Below, in pieces: positions 1-7,108 of a DNA stretch of 11,705 nucleotides; position 1 is the stretch's first letter; each line of letters opens with the position of its first letter. The position numbers and the translations under genes were made by a program. The notes beneath the pieces were generated by a model, which worked only from the letters and a program-made list of their open reading frames with translations, was not told where the DNA came from and ran no database searches. Origin of the DNA: Desulfuromonadaceae bacterium (lineage in GTDB: Bacteria > Desulfobacterota > Desulfuromonadia > Desulfuromonadales > SZUA-540); contig QKGY01000365.1 of NCBI GenBank assembly GCA_003250235.1, forward strand, positions 1 through 11,705, written 5' to 3'.

Positions 1-356
1 TCTTCTTCGACATCGTCTCCCTTGGCGGCTTCGCGGTGCACCATGTCCAGAAACGCGAGGATTTCCTCGACGGTGAGTCCGAAGATGAACTCCAGCCCTT
101 CCACCGACAGGGTGCGCAGGTGGCGGGCCAGGTCTTCTTCGGCGGCCGTGGGAAAGGCGAAAATCTCTTCTTCAAAGAACAGGGTATCGTCGAGCAATCC
201 GAAACGCAGGCGTTTTTTCTCCTGAAAGAGCTTGGAGAGGGCCGCCAGCAGGTCCTGTACCTGTTTTCTGTTGGTGGGATGATCCGGAGCGTACAGGCGC
301 ATCCCCTGGAGGGCCCGGGAGATTTTCTGGATGGTGTCCTTGTAAAGCGTCTGCAT
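1..356 (-). CDS. Partial protein with YxPxHP N-terminal domain (C-terminus off the window)
   Basis: The reading frame is open from an ATG at 356-354 to the left edge, giving about 118 N-terminal residues beginning MQTLYKDTIQKISRAL. The start lies three bases after the stop of the upstream HEAT-repeat gene, and a GGAAAGG ribosome site sits inside that gene's last codons, so the two are probably translationally coupled. The visible part is soluble and mostly helical, with YAPDHP at residues 22-27 and a run of acidic residues near 60-70. It aligns by eye with the first ~110 residues of the neighbouring HEAT protein (YPPGHP at 28-33), so it carries the same domain. I cannot name the domain. From memory, similar N-termini in Geobacter relatives precede HEAT repeats or HD-type phosphohydrolase domains, but the part that would decide this is missing. 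Function unknown. Confidence 0.75.
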   Translation of the reverse strand, partial: MQTLYKDTIQKISRALQGMRLYAPDHPTNRKQVQDLLAALSKLFQEKKRLRFGLLDDTLFFEEEIFAFPTAAEEDLARHLRTLSVEGLEFIFGLTVEEILAFLDMVHREAAKGDDVEE

Positions 357-359
357 GGA

Positions 360-1934
360 TCAGCCTTTCCGGAGCGGCTTGAGGGACTGCACGGCCGCCC
401 TGGCGACCGGCTCGGATCGGTCGTTGGTCGCCTCTTCCAGGGCACGGATCACCTCGGGGTGGTTGAAGTTTGCCAGGGCGGATGCCGCTGTGACACGCAG
501 TTCGTCGTAGCGGCTGCGCTTCCACAGCTTGCGCTTGCGCAGTACCTCGATCAGGTGCGGCCAGGAATCGGCAGAGGCGATTTCTCCCAGCGCGCGTATT
601 GCGTCTTTTTTCTCGTCGAGGTTCTTGACCAGGGGATCGCTGGTCTGAAGGACGTGCAGGAGAAAAGGGACCGCAGCCGGTTCTTTCATGGCACCAAGCG
701 ACAAAAAGGCCAGGCGGCGCAGATCGGGGTCTTCGTCTTCCGCCACGTCCAGGAGGATGTCGAGGGCCTGGGGACCTCCGATTCGGGCCAGGGCGCGGAT
801 GGCTTCCCGGCCGACCCGGACATCGTTGTGGCCGAGGAGTGGTTCCAGGTGGGGAATCGCCGATGGGTGGCGGATTTCGCCCAGGATAAACACGGCATTT
901 CGCACCACGTACCAGCGATCATCCTTCAGGTATGCGGCCAGAACGGGCACGGCGGCGGACTCCTGACGGGACAGGACATCGGTGAGGCAGCGGCGGGCAT
1001 GGCCGCCTTTTTCGACCGAGAGGCGATCCATGATGCGGCCGATCACCGTGTTGCCATAATACAGGAGGATGCCGATGACGGTTTCCTGCTCGTGCCGTGT
1101 CATTTGCGGCAGACAGAGGGAGCTGACCAGAAAGTCGAGGATGTCGTCCATCCCCAGTTCCTTAAGGGCGTTCTCCGCGGTGTTGCGGCGTGCAGCGGAG
1201 TTTTGTTTGGAGCGGCAATGATTGAGCAGGAGCGCGAAGGCCTCGATGACCAGTATCCGTCCCTCCTCCGTGAGAAACTGTCGGATCTGGGGGATGAGTT
1301 CCTGTACGGTCAGCGCATAGCGTTCGTCGGAGAGATCCGTCTGCAGGCTGCGCAGCAATTCTTCCAGGCCGCTCTGCTCTTGGCTGGGGCTCTGGGTGCT
1401 GGTACCCGATTCTTCGAGAAGAGGTTCGTCCCATTGGGCGTCGGAGCGTTCCTGCTCGAGGGCGATGGCGTCTTTGATTTCCTGCCGGCGTTTGTTGATG
1501 CGGTCGAGATCCAGTTCGTTGAACCAGATGCTGGTGATGCGGGCCTGCAGCAGGAGTTCCTCCAGGCCGCCGCGTTGCTGGATGACCTCCGGCTTCATAC
1601 TCAGAGCTCGCCCCAGGCCGAGCAGGTCCCGTTCGCAGAGGTCCGGCATCACGAGCAGACGCTGGACCCTGCGGCCGAAAAACGCCGTGGCCAGTGCCGG
1701 GATCATCGGTGCCTCTTTGCCCACGGGATCATTGTCGAGGATAAAATGGTCGCGTTTGACGGAGAATACCAGGTTCCCTGGCCTCACAAGGATCTGCCAG
1801 GTGTTGATGCCTTCCTGGAGTTGACTCTTGAGCGCTGGATGGCCGGGGGGGTAGAAATTGGCTGCCTTGATGATCCGGGCCAGGGCTTTGAGGGCGTTCT
1901 CCAACAATACGGGTTTGGTCTGGATGTCTTCCAC
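360..1934 (-). CDS. HEAT-repeat domain protein
   Basis: A 524-residue soluble protein with no signal peptide or membrane segment. Residues 1-140 form a YxPxHP domain (YPPGHP at 28-33) shared with the next gene. Residues ~150-190 are a charged and polar, probably flexible linker. Residues ~190-320 are helical. From ~326 to 522 there are about six HEAT-like (PBS lyase type) repeats with the pattern A-(I/V)-P-x-L-x-x-L-L, then D-x-x-(V/L)-R-x-x-A, for example around 328-350, 358-383, 388-411 and 421-452. Such repeats usually make alpha-solenoid scaffolds that bind other proteins. No enzymatic motif is visible. The start is a GTG with AGAGGA about 11 bases upstream. No in-frame ATG lies in the 71-base gap to the isochorismatase-like gene. 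It is probably co-transcribed with its neighbours; its partner is unknown. Confidence 0.85.
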   Translation of the reverse strand: MEDIQTKPVLLENALKALARIIKAANFYPPGHPALKSQLQEGINTWQILVRPGNLVFSVKRDHFILDNDPVGKEAPMIPALATAFFGRRVQRLLVMPDLCERDLLGLGRALSMKPEVIQQRGGLEELLLQARITSIWFNELDLDRINKRRQEIKDAIALEQERSDAQWDEPLLEESGTSTQSPSQEQSGLEELLRSLQTDLSDERYALTVQELIPQIRQFLTEEGRILVIEAFALLLNHCRSKQNSAARRNTAENALKELGMDDILDFLVSSLCLPQMTRHEQETVIGILLYYGNTVIGRIMDRLSVEKGGHARRCLTDVLSRQESAAVPVLAAYLKDDRWYVVRNAVFILGEIRHPSAIPHLEPLLGHNDVRVGREAIRALARIGGPQALDILLDVAEDEDPDLRRLAFLSLGAMKEPAAVPFLLHVLQTSDPLVKNLDEKKDAIRALGEIASADSWPHLIEVLRKRKLWKRSRYDELRVTAASALANFNHPEVIRALEEATNDRSEPVARAAVQSLKPLRKG

Positions 1935-2005
1935 CCTGAAGGGGTTCCTCTCTTCGTCATTTAAGGGCCAGGCCGCATGGGTGTCGGCCGCTTGCTGCTA
2001 TGGCC

Positions 2006-2566
2006 TCAGCGATTCTTGATCAATGCGGAAACCGCCTTGAACTCCGGTGTCCCTGCCTGCCCCAGCATCTGGAAAAGGGCCATTTCCGTTGTGGTGACGG
2101 TGGCACCGGCGGCGCGGGCACTCTCGAGTGCGGTGCCGTAATCGGTTTTGCTCCGCGAGCAGATGGCGTCGCGGACCAGGTGGACCTGGTAGCCCCGACC
2201 CTGAAGGTCGAGAAGGGTCTGGAAAACGCAGACATGCGCTTCCATTCCGGTGAGAAGCACCTGCCGGGCTTTTTCCTTCTCCAGCCGGGTCAGAAACGCC
2301 TCTTCGCCGCAGCAGCTGAAACTGGTTTTCTCGACAGCTGAGTCCTTCTCCGAAACCAGCTCGGCAACCGTTCTTCCCAGCCCTGCTGGATACTGCTCCG
2401 TGGTGATGACCGGGAGATGAAGGATTTTGGCCGCTTCCGACAGGGTGCGAACCTGGCGGCTTACCTGGGGATCCATGGCCGGCACGAGACGCTCCTGGAC
2501 ATCGACGATTACCAGAACCGTCCCTTCCCGTCTTAACCAGAGTTTTTTGATCAATTCCATCGACAT
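2006..2566 (-). CDS. Isochorismatase-like (cysteine hydrolase) family protein
   Basis: A 186-residue single-domain cysteine hydrolase of the isochorismatase superfamily, closest by pattern to the YcaC/ISOC1-type branch. The triad can be read: Asp22 in VIVDVQ, Lys80 in VEKTSFSC, and the nucleophile Cys113 in GMEAHVCV, a loop that typically contains a non-proline cis peptide. The C-terminal TEMALFQML...FKAVSALIK is also typical of ISOC1-like members. Family members hydrolyse amides or related small molecules; the substrate here is unknown, and true isochorismatase activity is not implied. The ATG at 2566-2564 shares its A with the TGA of the acyl-CoA synthetase (TGATG), with GGAAAGGG about 5 bases upstream, so translation is coupled. 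A TTG one codon earlier or an ATG two codons later are less likely starts. Confidence 0.88.
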   Translation of the reverse strand: MSMELIKKLWLRREGTVLVIVDVQERLVPAMDPQVSRQVRTLSEAAKILHLPVITTEQYPAGLGRTVAELVSEKDSAVEKTSFSCCGEEAFLTRLEKEKARQVLLTGMEAHVCVFQTLLDLQGRGYQVHLVRDAICSRSKTDYGTALESARAAGATVTTTEMALFQMLGQAGTPEFKAVSALIKNR

Positions 2567-4407
2567 CAATCCCTTTCCGCTTCAGTCAGATTTTCGATAA
2601 TGCAAAACCCGGCATCGTGGACGCCTTTATCAGTTGCAATATACATTCCTTCAAGCACATTGTTGAAGTGTTTTGAAACGACCTTGCGTTTTATTTTCAG
2701 GGTCGGTGTGATTTCATCTTCTTCTTTGCTGAAATCACGCGAGAGCAGCGTAAACCGTTTGACCCGCTGAAATGCGGTGAGGTCTTCCTGCAGGTGGTCG
2801 ATTCGTCGGCGGATCAGATTGAGCACGCGAGGGTGATTGACCAGATCGCAGGCCGTGAGGAAATCGATTTTTTTGAACTTGGCGTATTTTTCCAGGCTTT
2901 CAAAGTTGGGCACCAGCAAGGCGGTCAGATAGGGTTTGCCATCCCCATAAATCATGGCGTTGGAGATATACTTGTCGGTCTTGAACAACCCCTCCAGGAT
3001 CTGCGGGGCCACATTTTCTCCGCCCGCCGTGACGATGAGGTCCTTTTTACGGTCGGTGATGGCCAGAAAACCCTCGGCGTCGATCCGGCCGATATCGCCG
3101 GTCTTGAACCATCCGTCGACAAAGGCGTCTTTTGTTTCCTGCTCTTTGTTCCAGTACCCCTTGAAGACATTGGGGCCCTTGACCAGAATCTCGCCATCGT
3201 CGGCAAGGCGGATGTCCAGTCCTTCAAGGGGTTTGCCGACGGTGCCGAGTCGGAGAGCTTCGGGGCAATTGCAGGCGATGACCGGGGCGGTTTCCGTCAG
3301 GCCGTATCCTTCGTAGATCGGAATGCCGGCGGCGAGAAAGAATTCGGCGACATTTATTGTCAACGGTGCGCCACCCGAGACAAAAAAACGCAGGCGTCCG
3401 CCGAGGCGCTGGCGGATCTTGGAGAAGACGACTTTGCGCGCCAGGGCGACTCCGCCTCGCAGGACGGGGCCTGCCGTTTCTCCGGACAGTTCTTTCTGGA
3501 TCAGCTTTTTGCCGGAATTGAGGGCCCCGAAAAAGAGTTGCTTGCTCAGCCAGGAGCCGGACAGAACGCGTTCCATGACACGGGCAAACATCTTTTCGTA
3601 CAGGCGCGGTACACTGATGGCCACCGTGGGGCGGACCTCCACCAGGTTGGCGGGGACCGAGTCGATCCCTTCGGCATAGGCGATGACCGTTCCCTGCATC
3701 AGCATCAGATAGTACCCGGCCATCCGTTCGAAGACGTGGGAAAGGGGGAGGAAGGAGAGGCAGATATCGGTTTCGCCAATATCGAATCGCTTGCGACAGG
3801 CCTCGATATTGGAGAGGAAGTTTTCGTGAGTGAGAAGCACCCCCTTTGGAGGCCCCGTGGTTCCGGAGGTGTAGACAATCGTAGCCACTTCGTCGGGACG
3901 ACCCGTCTGCAGGCGTTTTTCGAGGAGGTCTTCAGGGGTCTTTTCGGACTCATCGAGAAAGGCGTCAAGTGTCTTGAATCGGGGATGGTCGAGTGTCGCG
4001 TCGAGAAGGATCACCTGCTCGAGTTCGGGCACCTGTTCGAGCCGTTCGGCAAGCTCTTCCGCCATCAGCAGGGAATAGAGGAAGAGGACGCGGCTGCCGG
4101 AGTCCCTTAAAATATAAAGGATCGTGTCGATTCCTTCCGTATGGTAGACCGGGACCGACAGCGCTCCGCACGCCATGGCGCCGAAGTCGGCGTAAACCCA
4201 TTCCGGGCTGTTGGGGGCCATGATGGCCACGCGGTCTCCCGGCTGTATTCCCAGGCCGATGAGGCCGCGGGAAAAATGGCGTATCTGATCCTCGAGGGTA
4301 TCCCAGGTGATGCCGGTGTATTGTCCGTTCACCTTGTGCTGCAACGCTTCTTTGCCCCGGCGTTGGGACGCTTTTTCAAACAGGGCTCTTGGTAGAGTGT
4401 TTTTCAT
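2566..4407 (-). CDS. Long-chain acyl-CoA synthetase (AMP-forming, FAA1/FadD15-like)
   Basis: A 613-residue ANL-superfamily adenylating enzyme that should activate a carboxylic acid, probably a long-chain fatty acid, with ATP and CoA to give acyl-CoA, AMP and pyrophosphate. Core motifs are all present and in order: the ATP-phosphate loop YTSGTTGPPKG (179-189), SGGAPL (344-349), YEGYGLTETAP (365-375), GWFKTGD (432-438), DRKKDLIVTAGGENVAP (452-468), and the C-terminal TPTLKIKRK (568-576) with the expected catalytic lysine. Length fits the ~600-residue COG1022 group. No signal peptide or membrane segment is seen, so it is cytosolic or peripheral. A strong GGAGGT site lies just before the ATG. It heads the minus-strand operon and is divergent from coaE. 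Chain-length preference cannot be read from sequence alone. Confidence 0.92.
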   Translation of the reverse strand: MKNTLPRALFEKASQRRGKEALQHKVNGQYTGITWDTLEDQIRHFSRGLIGLGIQPGDRVAIMAPNSPEWVYADFGAMACGALSVPVYHTEGIDTILYILRDSGSRVLFLYSLLMAEELAERLEQVPELEQVILLDATLDHPRFKTLDAFLDESEKTPEDLLEKRLQTGRPDEVATIVYTSGTTGPPKGVLLTHENFLSNIEACRKRFDIGETDICLSFLPLSHVFERMAGYYLMLMQGTVIAYAEGIDSVPANLVEVRPTVAISVPRLYEKMFARVMERVLSGSWLSKQLFFGALNSGKKLIQKELSGETAGPVLRGGVALARKVVFSKIRQRLGGRLRFFVSGGAPLTINVAEFFLAAGIPIYEGYGLTETAPVIACNCPEALRLGTVGKPLEGLDIRLADDGEILVKGPNVFKGYWNKEQETKDAFVDGWFKTGDIGRIDAEGFLAITDRKKDLIVTAGGENVAPQILEGLFKTDKYISNAMIYGDGKPYLTALLVPNFESLEKYAKFKKIDFLTACDLVNHPRVLNLIRRRIDHLQEDLTAFQRVKRFTLLSRDFSKEEDEITPTLKIKRKVVSKHFNNVLEGMYIATDKGVHDAGFCIIENLTEAERD

Positions 4408-4442
4408 AAGCCACCTCCGTCAGCAGAAACCGCCTGGATGTC

Positions 4443-4472
4443 GTTTCGGGCTTGGCGAAGCCGGACCGAAAC
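4443..4472. repeat. Large imperfect inverted repeat between acyl-CoA synthetase and coaE
   Basis: GTTTCG (4443-4448) pairs with CGAAAC (4467-4472). Inside it, GGCTT (4449-4453) pairs with AAGCC (4458-4462) around a GGCG loop. Together they form an 11-bp stem with a 4-base bulge (GGAC, 4463-4466). No T-run follows on either strand, so it is not a normal terminator. It lies just upstream of the putative coaE -35 box and in the leader of the acyl-CoA synthetase gene. It could be an operator or an RNA structure. The motif GAAACCG also occurs as a direct copy at 4426-4432. Confidence 0.5.
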
Positions 4473-4480
4473 CGGGGCGG

Positions 4481-4509
4481 TTGACAAGGGGGTTGGAATG
4501 TGAAAATTT
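4481..4509 (+). promoter_or_regulatory. Candidate sigma70 promoter of coaE
   Basis: A perfect TTGACA -35 box lies at 4481-4486. The -10 region is less clear: GAAAAT (4502-4507), preceded by a TG at 4499-4500, or AAATTT (4504-4509) at 17-bp spacing. Either puts transcription start near 4513-4518. That would rule out the upstream GTG at 4500 as the coaE start codon and favour the ATGs at 4524 or 4539. Confidence 0.5.
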
Positions 4510-4525
4510 ATCGCGATATCGGCAT

Positions 4526-4533
4526 GGAGAGAG
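4526..4533 (+). promoter_or_regulatory. Ribosome binding site deciding the coaE start
   Basis: GGAGAGAG ends five bases before the ATG at 4539. The alternative in-frame starts, GTG at 4500 and ATG at 4524, have weaker or misplaced upstream purine tracts. The GTG lies inside the probable promoter. Confidence 0.6.
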
Positions 4534-4538
4534 AACCT

Positions 4539-5171
4539 ATGGTTATCGGCGTCACCGGCGGCATCGCCACGGGAAAAAGTGCGGTTGTGGAACAGTTCAG
4601 ATTGCTCGGGGCTTCCGTTGTCAGCGCCGATGCCCTCGCCCGGGAGGTTGTGGCTGCGGGCAGCGAAACGCTCCGGGCCCTGGTGAAACGCTTCGGCGCG
4701 GATATCCTCACGGCGGAGGGGACCCTGGACCGGGCGGCGCTCGGCAAACTGGTTTTCTCCGATCCGCAGGCCCGCGAGGCGTTGAACCGCATCACCCATC
4801 CCGCTATTGCCCGGCTGGCGCAGCAGCGTATCCAGGCTCTCAGGAACCAGGGAGCTACGCTGATCCTGTATGAGGCGCCTCTGTTGTTCGAAGCGGGCGC
4901 CGAGAAACGCGTGGATGCCGTGCTCGTGGTGACCGTTTCCGAAACGATCCAACTGCAGCGACTGATGGCCCGCGACGGATTCAGCGAGGACGAGGCCCGG
5001 GCGCGGATAGCGGCCCAGATGCCGCTGAGCGAAAAGGTGCGGAGAGCCGATTTCGTCCTCGATAATTCCGGGAGTCTCGAGGCCGTTTCCGAACAGGTCA
5101 AATGTCTTTATCCCCGCCTTCTGGCCCTGTCCCGGGAGCGTGCTCAAGCTCGTCAAGAAAGAGACGACTGA
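4539..5171 (+). CDS. coaE: Dephospho-CoA kinase
   Basis: Catalyses the last step of coenzyme A synthesis: ATP-dependent phosphorylation of the ribose 3'-OH of dephospho-CoA, in the cytosol. With the ATG at 4539 the protein has 210 residues, the family's usual size. It opens directly with MVIGVTGGIATGKS, whose P-loop is residues 7-14. Other CoaE hallmarks are SADALAREV (29-37) with the conserved Asp31, ITHP (85-88), APLLFEAG (113-120), the lid segment RDGFSEDEARARIAAQM (145-161), and ADFVLDNSG (170-178). In-frame starts at 4500 (GTG) and 4524 (ATG) would add 13 or 5 residues not typical of the family. It is the only plus-strand gene in the left half, and its last 74 bases overlap the end of the convergent hydrolase gene. 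The C-terminal ~20 residues are charged and probably variable. Confidence 0.93.
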   Translation: MVIGVTGGIATGKSAVVEQFRLLGASVVSADALAREVVAAGSETLRALVKRFGADILTAEGTLDRAALGKLVFSDPQAREALNRITHPAIARLAQQRIQALRNQGATLILYEAPLLFEAGAEKRVDAVLVVTVSETIQLQRLMARDGFSEDEARARIAAQMPLSEKVRRADFVLDNSGSLEAVSEQVKCLYPRLLALSRERAQARQERDD

Positions 5172-5922
5172 GCTCCAGGACCGAACGCCAACGGGGATTT
5201 TCCGCCGTGCACAGGACATGGGGAACCTCCGGTCCGTAAAGATGGTATTCCTTGTGTCCGCTTCCCAGCCTTTCAAAGAGTTCCTGTCCGCTTTCCACGC
5301 GTACCGTCATATCTCCCCCGCCGTTGACGGCCAGAACGGGGGTCGTCACCTGTCCGAGAAGGGGACGTACGCGGCGTAGGAGCCGGTTGATCTGAAAGAT
5401 CCCCTGGAGTGGCCGCCTCTGATAGTAATAGATTGCCGCTTCGGGCGGCAGGGCCCTGACGTGGTAGGACTTGACGTGTCGCAATAGCCAGGCGGAACTC
5501 GCCAGGCGATTTTTCAGCCTGAGATAGGGCGACAGCAGGACGAGCCCGGCGAGCTCCACCTGCTGGGCCAGAGCGAGCAGCAGCAGCGTTCCGGTGCTGA
5601 GTCCGAGCCCGTACTGGCGCTCTGTCCGGCTTTTGAGATACTGATAGCCGTCCACCGTTGCCTCCAGCCAGTCCTCGTAGCTCTTGCCCGCCAGATCTTC
5701 CGGCGTGGTTCCGTGACCGGGAAGACGAATACCCAGGACGTGATACCCCTCTCGGCAGAAAGCTTCTCCGAACAGGCGCATTTCCCGTGGCGTCGCCGAA
5801 AACCCATGCACCAGAAGCACGCCGGCACCCCGGGGCTTATCCGGCTGAAGAAAAAAAGGGGCTGGCCCTTCTTTGGGCGCTCCGATTTTCAGGGCCTCTT
5901 CCAGCTCAATCGCCACGGACAT
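5098..5922 (-). CDS. Alpha/beta hydrolase (carboxylesterase/lipase-like)
   Basis: A 274-residue cytosolic serine hydrolase of the alpha/beta fold, like monoacylglycerol lipases and Est30-type carboxylesterases. Visible elements are the oxyanion strand-turn LLVHGFSATPREM (36-48), RLPGHGTTPEDL (66-77), the nucleophile elbow GLSTG with Ser109 (107-111), and a probable acid Asp204 in NGGGDMTV. The probable catalytic His235 is in VPHVLC. GLSTG has Thr where many relatives have a small residue such as Met, Gly or Gln. The substrate is not readable; short or medium acyl esters are a guess from the family. The ATG at 5922-5920 follows a modest GAGAGA site. The gene has its own promoter upstream. Its 3' end overlaps coaE by 74 bp tail to tail, and the proline- and glycine-rich C-terminal tail (about 261-274) is the part encoded there. 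Confidence 0.88.
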   Translation of the reverse strand: MSVAIELEEALKIGAPKEGPAPFFLQPDKPRGAGVLLVHGFSATPREMRLFGEAFCREGYHVLGIRLPGHGTTPEDLAGKSYEDWLEATVDGYQYLKSRTERQYGLGLSTGTLLLLALAQQVELAGLVLLSPYLRLKNRLASSAWLLRHVKSYHVRALPPEAAIYYYQRRPLQGIFQINRLLRRVRPLLGQVTTPVLAVNGGGDMTVRVESGQELFERLGSGHKEYHLYGPEVPHVLCTAENPRWRSVLELSRLFLDELEHAPGTGPEGGDKDI

Positions 5923-5983
5923 GGAATCTCTCGTTCGTTGTGAAGCTTTCTGTATGAAATTGTTGAAGAAAATCCTTTAATTA

Positions 5984-6011
5984 ATTTTAGCAGTCAGGGA
6001 TTTTCTGTCAA
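5984..6011 (-). promoter_or_regulatory. Sigma70 promoter of the alpha/beta hydrolase gene
   Basis: On the minus strand, TTGACA (6011-6006) is followed after 16 bp by TAAAAT (5989-5984), five of six matches to the -10 consensus. Transcription would start near 5977, leaving a ~55-base leader before the ATG at 5922. The surrounding sequence is AT-rich and lies just past the iclR terminator. Confidence 0.7.
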
Positions 6012-6024
6012 TGAAAACTGGAGG

Positions 6025-6053
6025 AAACAAAAAATCCCCCTTGGTAGGGGGAT
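6025..6053 (-). terminator. Rho-independent terminator after iclR-family gene
   Basis: On the minus strand a 7-bp stem ATCCCCC/GGGGGAT (6053-6047 with 6040-6034), with a six-base loop, is followed directly by a T-run (TTTTT, then G, then TTT) down to 6025. It lies 28 bases past the TAA of the IclR gene and would separate it from the hydrolase transcription unit. Confidence 0.85.
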
Positions 6054-6080
6054 CTTTGGAAAGGGTCGTTCGGGAGGGGG

Positions 6081-6863
6081 TTACTTGTGAAACCCGAGGC
6101 GGGTCGACAGATCTTCGCCCGCTTTAAGAACCAGGGGAATCAGTTCGTTCTCGATGCGTTCGTCGGGAAAACGCATCGAGGGTCCCGAGATGCTGACGGC
6201 GCCCACAATCCTGCGCGTATAATCGCGGATAGGGGCAGCCACGCAACGGACACCTGGGTCAAGCTCTTCGTTGTCGATGGCGTAGCTCTGCTCGGCAATC
6301 TTCTTCAGGTCTTTCTTGAGCACTTCGCGATCGGTATAGGTGGTCGGGGTATAGGCTTTCATTTCCTTGTTGGGCAGGATGCTGTCGATTTCCTCCTCAC
6401 TCATGTAGGCGAGGTGGATTTTGCCTGCCGCAGTGCAATGGGCCGGCAGACGCGATCCCACACGGGATACTACCCGGACCGTCAGGGTTGTTTCCACAAC
6501 ATCCAGGTAGACGATGTACCCTTCCTTGAATATCGCCACGTAGGCGGTTTCGTTGCAGTCCCTGACAATGTCCTCGAGAATCGGTTTTGCCTGGCGCAGC
6601 AACCCCATCTGTTTGATGAAGGTCTGGCCGAGTTCGAGGGCGTTGAGACCGAGGCGGTAGTTCTCCGTCGCCTTGTTCTGCTCGATATATCCGCGCGACT
6701 CCAGGGTGGCCAGCAGACGAAAGACGTTGTTCTTGTGGAGTTTGAGCCGTTTGCTGAGTTCGGTGACGCCGAGTTCATCCACATCGCCGTGGAATTGTTC
6801 AAGCAGGTCGAGGGCGTGGGATACGGCTTGGATGATATATTCGGACTTTTCTTTCTTGGCCAT
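6081..6863 (-). CDS. IclR-family transcriptional regulator
   Basis: A 260-residue regulator with the standard two-domain layout. The N-terminal winged helix-turn-helix spans about residues 9-75, with the HTH core LGVTELSKRLKLHKNNVFRLLATLESRGYI at roughly 31-60. The effector-binding domain spans about 82-258, with LPAHCTAAGKIHLAY (139-153) and ELDPGVRCVAAPI (200-212), the usual ligand-pocket landmarks. Family members bind small organic acids or aromatics and act as dimers or tetramers, as repressors or activators. The ligand here is unknown. The ATG at 6863 follows GAGGGAAG. The gene has its own promoter and terminator and faces away from the usp gene. Likely targets are itself, usp, or the nearby acyl-CoA and transporter genes, but only the divergent arrangement supports this. 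The N-terminus is lysine-rich. Confidence 0.93.
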   Translation of the reverse strand: MAKKEKSEYIIQAVSHALDLLEQFHGDVDELGVTELSKRLKLHKNNVFRLLATLESRGYIEQNKATENYRLGLNALELGQTFIKQMGLLRQAKPILEDIVRDCNETAYVAIFKEGYIVYLDVVETTLTVRVVSRVGSRLPAHCTAAGKIHLAYMSEEEIDSILPNKEMKAYTPTTYTDREVLKKDLKKIAEQSYAIDNEELDPGVRCVAAPIRDYTRRIVGAVSISGPSMRFPDERIENELIPLVLKAGEDLSTRLGFHK

Positions 6864-6892
6864 GTTGGTTCTTCCCTCTTTTAATGAAAACT

Positions 6893-6911
6893 CAAAAAAG
6901 CAAATTTTTTG
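6893..6911. repeat. Inverted repeat at the iclR transcription start (candidate operator)
   Basis: CAAAAAA (6893-6899) and TTTTTTG (6905-6911) form a perfect 7-bp inverted repeat with a 5-base centre (GCAAA). It spans the predicted iclR transcription start (~6906) and abuts its -10 box. IclR proteins often bind short palindromes of 12-19 bp near their own promoter, so autoregulation is possible. It could equally be a simple A/T tract. Confidence 0.4.
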
Positions 6912-6912
6912 G

Positions 6913-6942
6913 ATTCTATCGAGGTCCCCGAAACGATGTCAA
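6913..6942 (-). promoter_or_regulatory. Sigma70 promoter of the iclR-family gene
   Basis: On the minus strand, TTGACA (6942-6937) is followed after 18 bp by TAGAAT (6918-6913), five of six matches to the -10 consensus. Predicted transcription start is near 6906, with a ~43-base leader to the ATG at 6863. Confidence 0.65.
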
Positions 6943-7108
6943 GCTAAACCGTTATGCATTTTTAAAACGATTTCGGCGACGGTCCTTCGGCAATTGATCC
7001 CGATGTGTGGTTTATTTGCGCTAATAATAGAATGTTGTTTTATGAAAGTCAACACAGACCGAGCAGATTTTGTCTCAGTAATTGCGCTATCTGTGAAAAA
7101 GCGTTCTG

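Noticed and set aside
36..1964. A 642-codon open frame on the plus strand, longer than the HEAT gene it opposes
   Set aside because: It is antisense to two well-supported minus-strand frames with clear domain structure. Its translation is low-complexity-like with no recognisable motif. Long antisense frames are common in GC-rich genes.
2794..4110. A 438-codon plus-strand open frame opposite the acyl-CoA synthetase
   Set aside because: It is a shadow of a gene carrying every ANL motif, and no domain is visible in its translation.
4404..5276. A 290-codon minus-strand frame opposite coaE
   Set aside because: coaE on the plus strand has all its family motifs, and the minus frame has none and would overlap three genes.
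6087..6884. A 265-codon plus-strand frame opposite the IclR gene
   Set aside because: The IclR protein is unmistakable on the minus strand, and this frame ignores its terminator and promoter.
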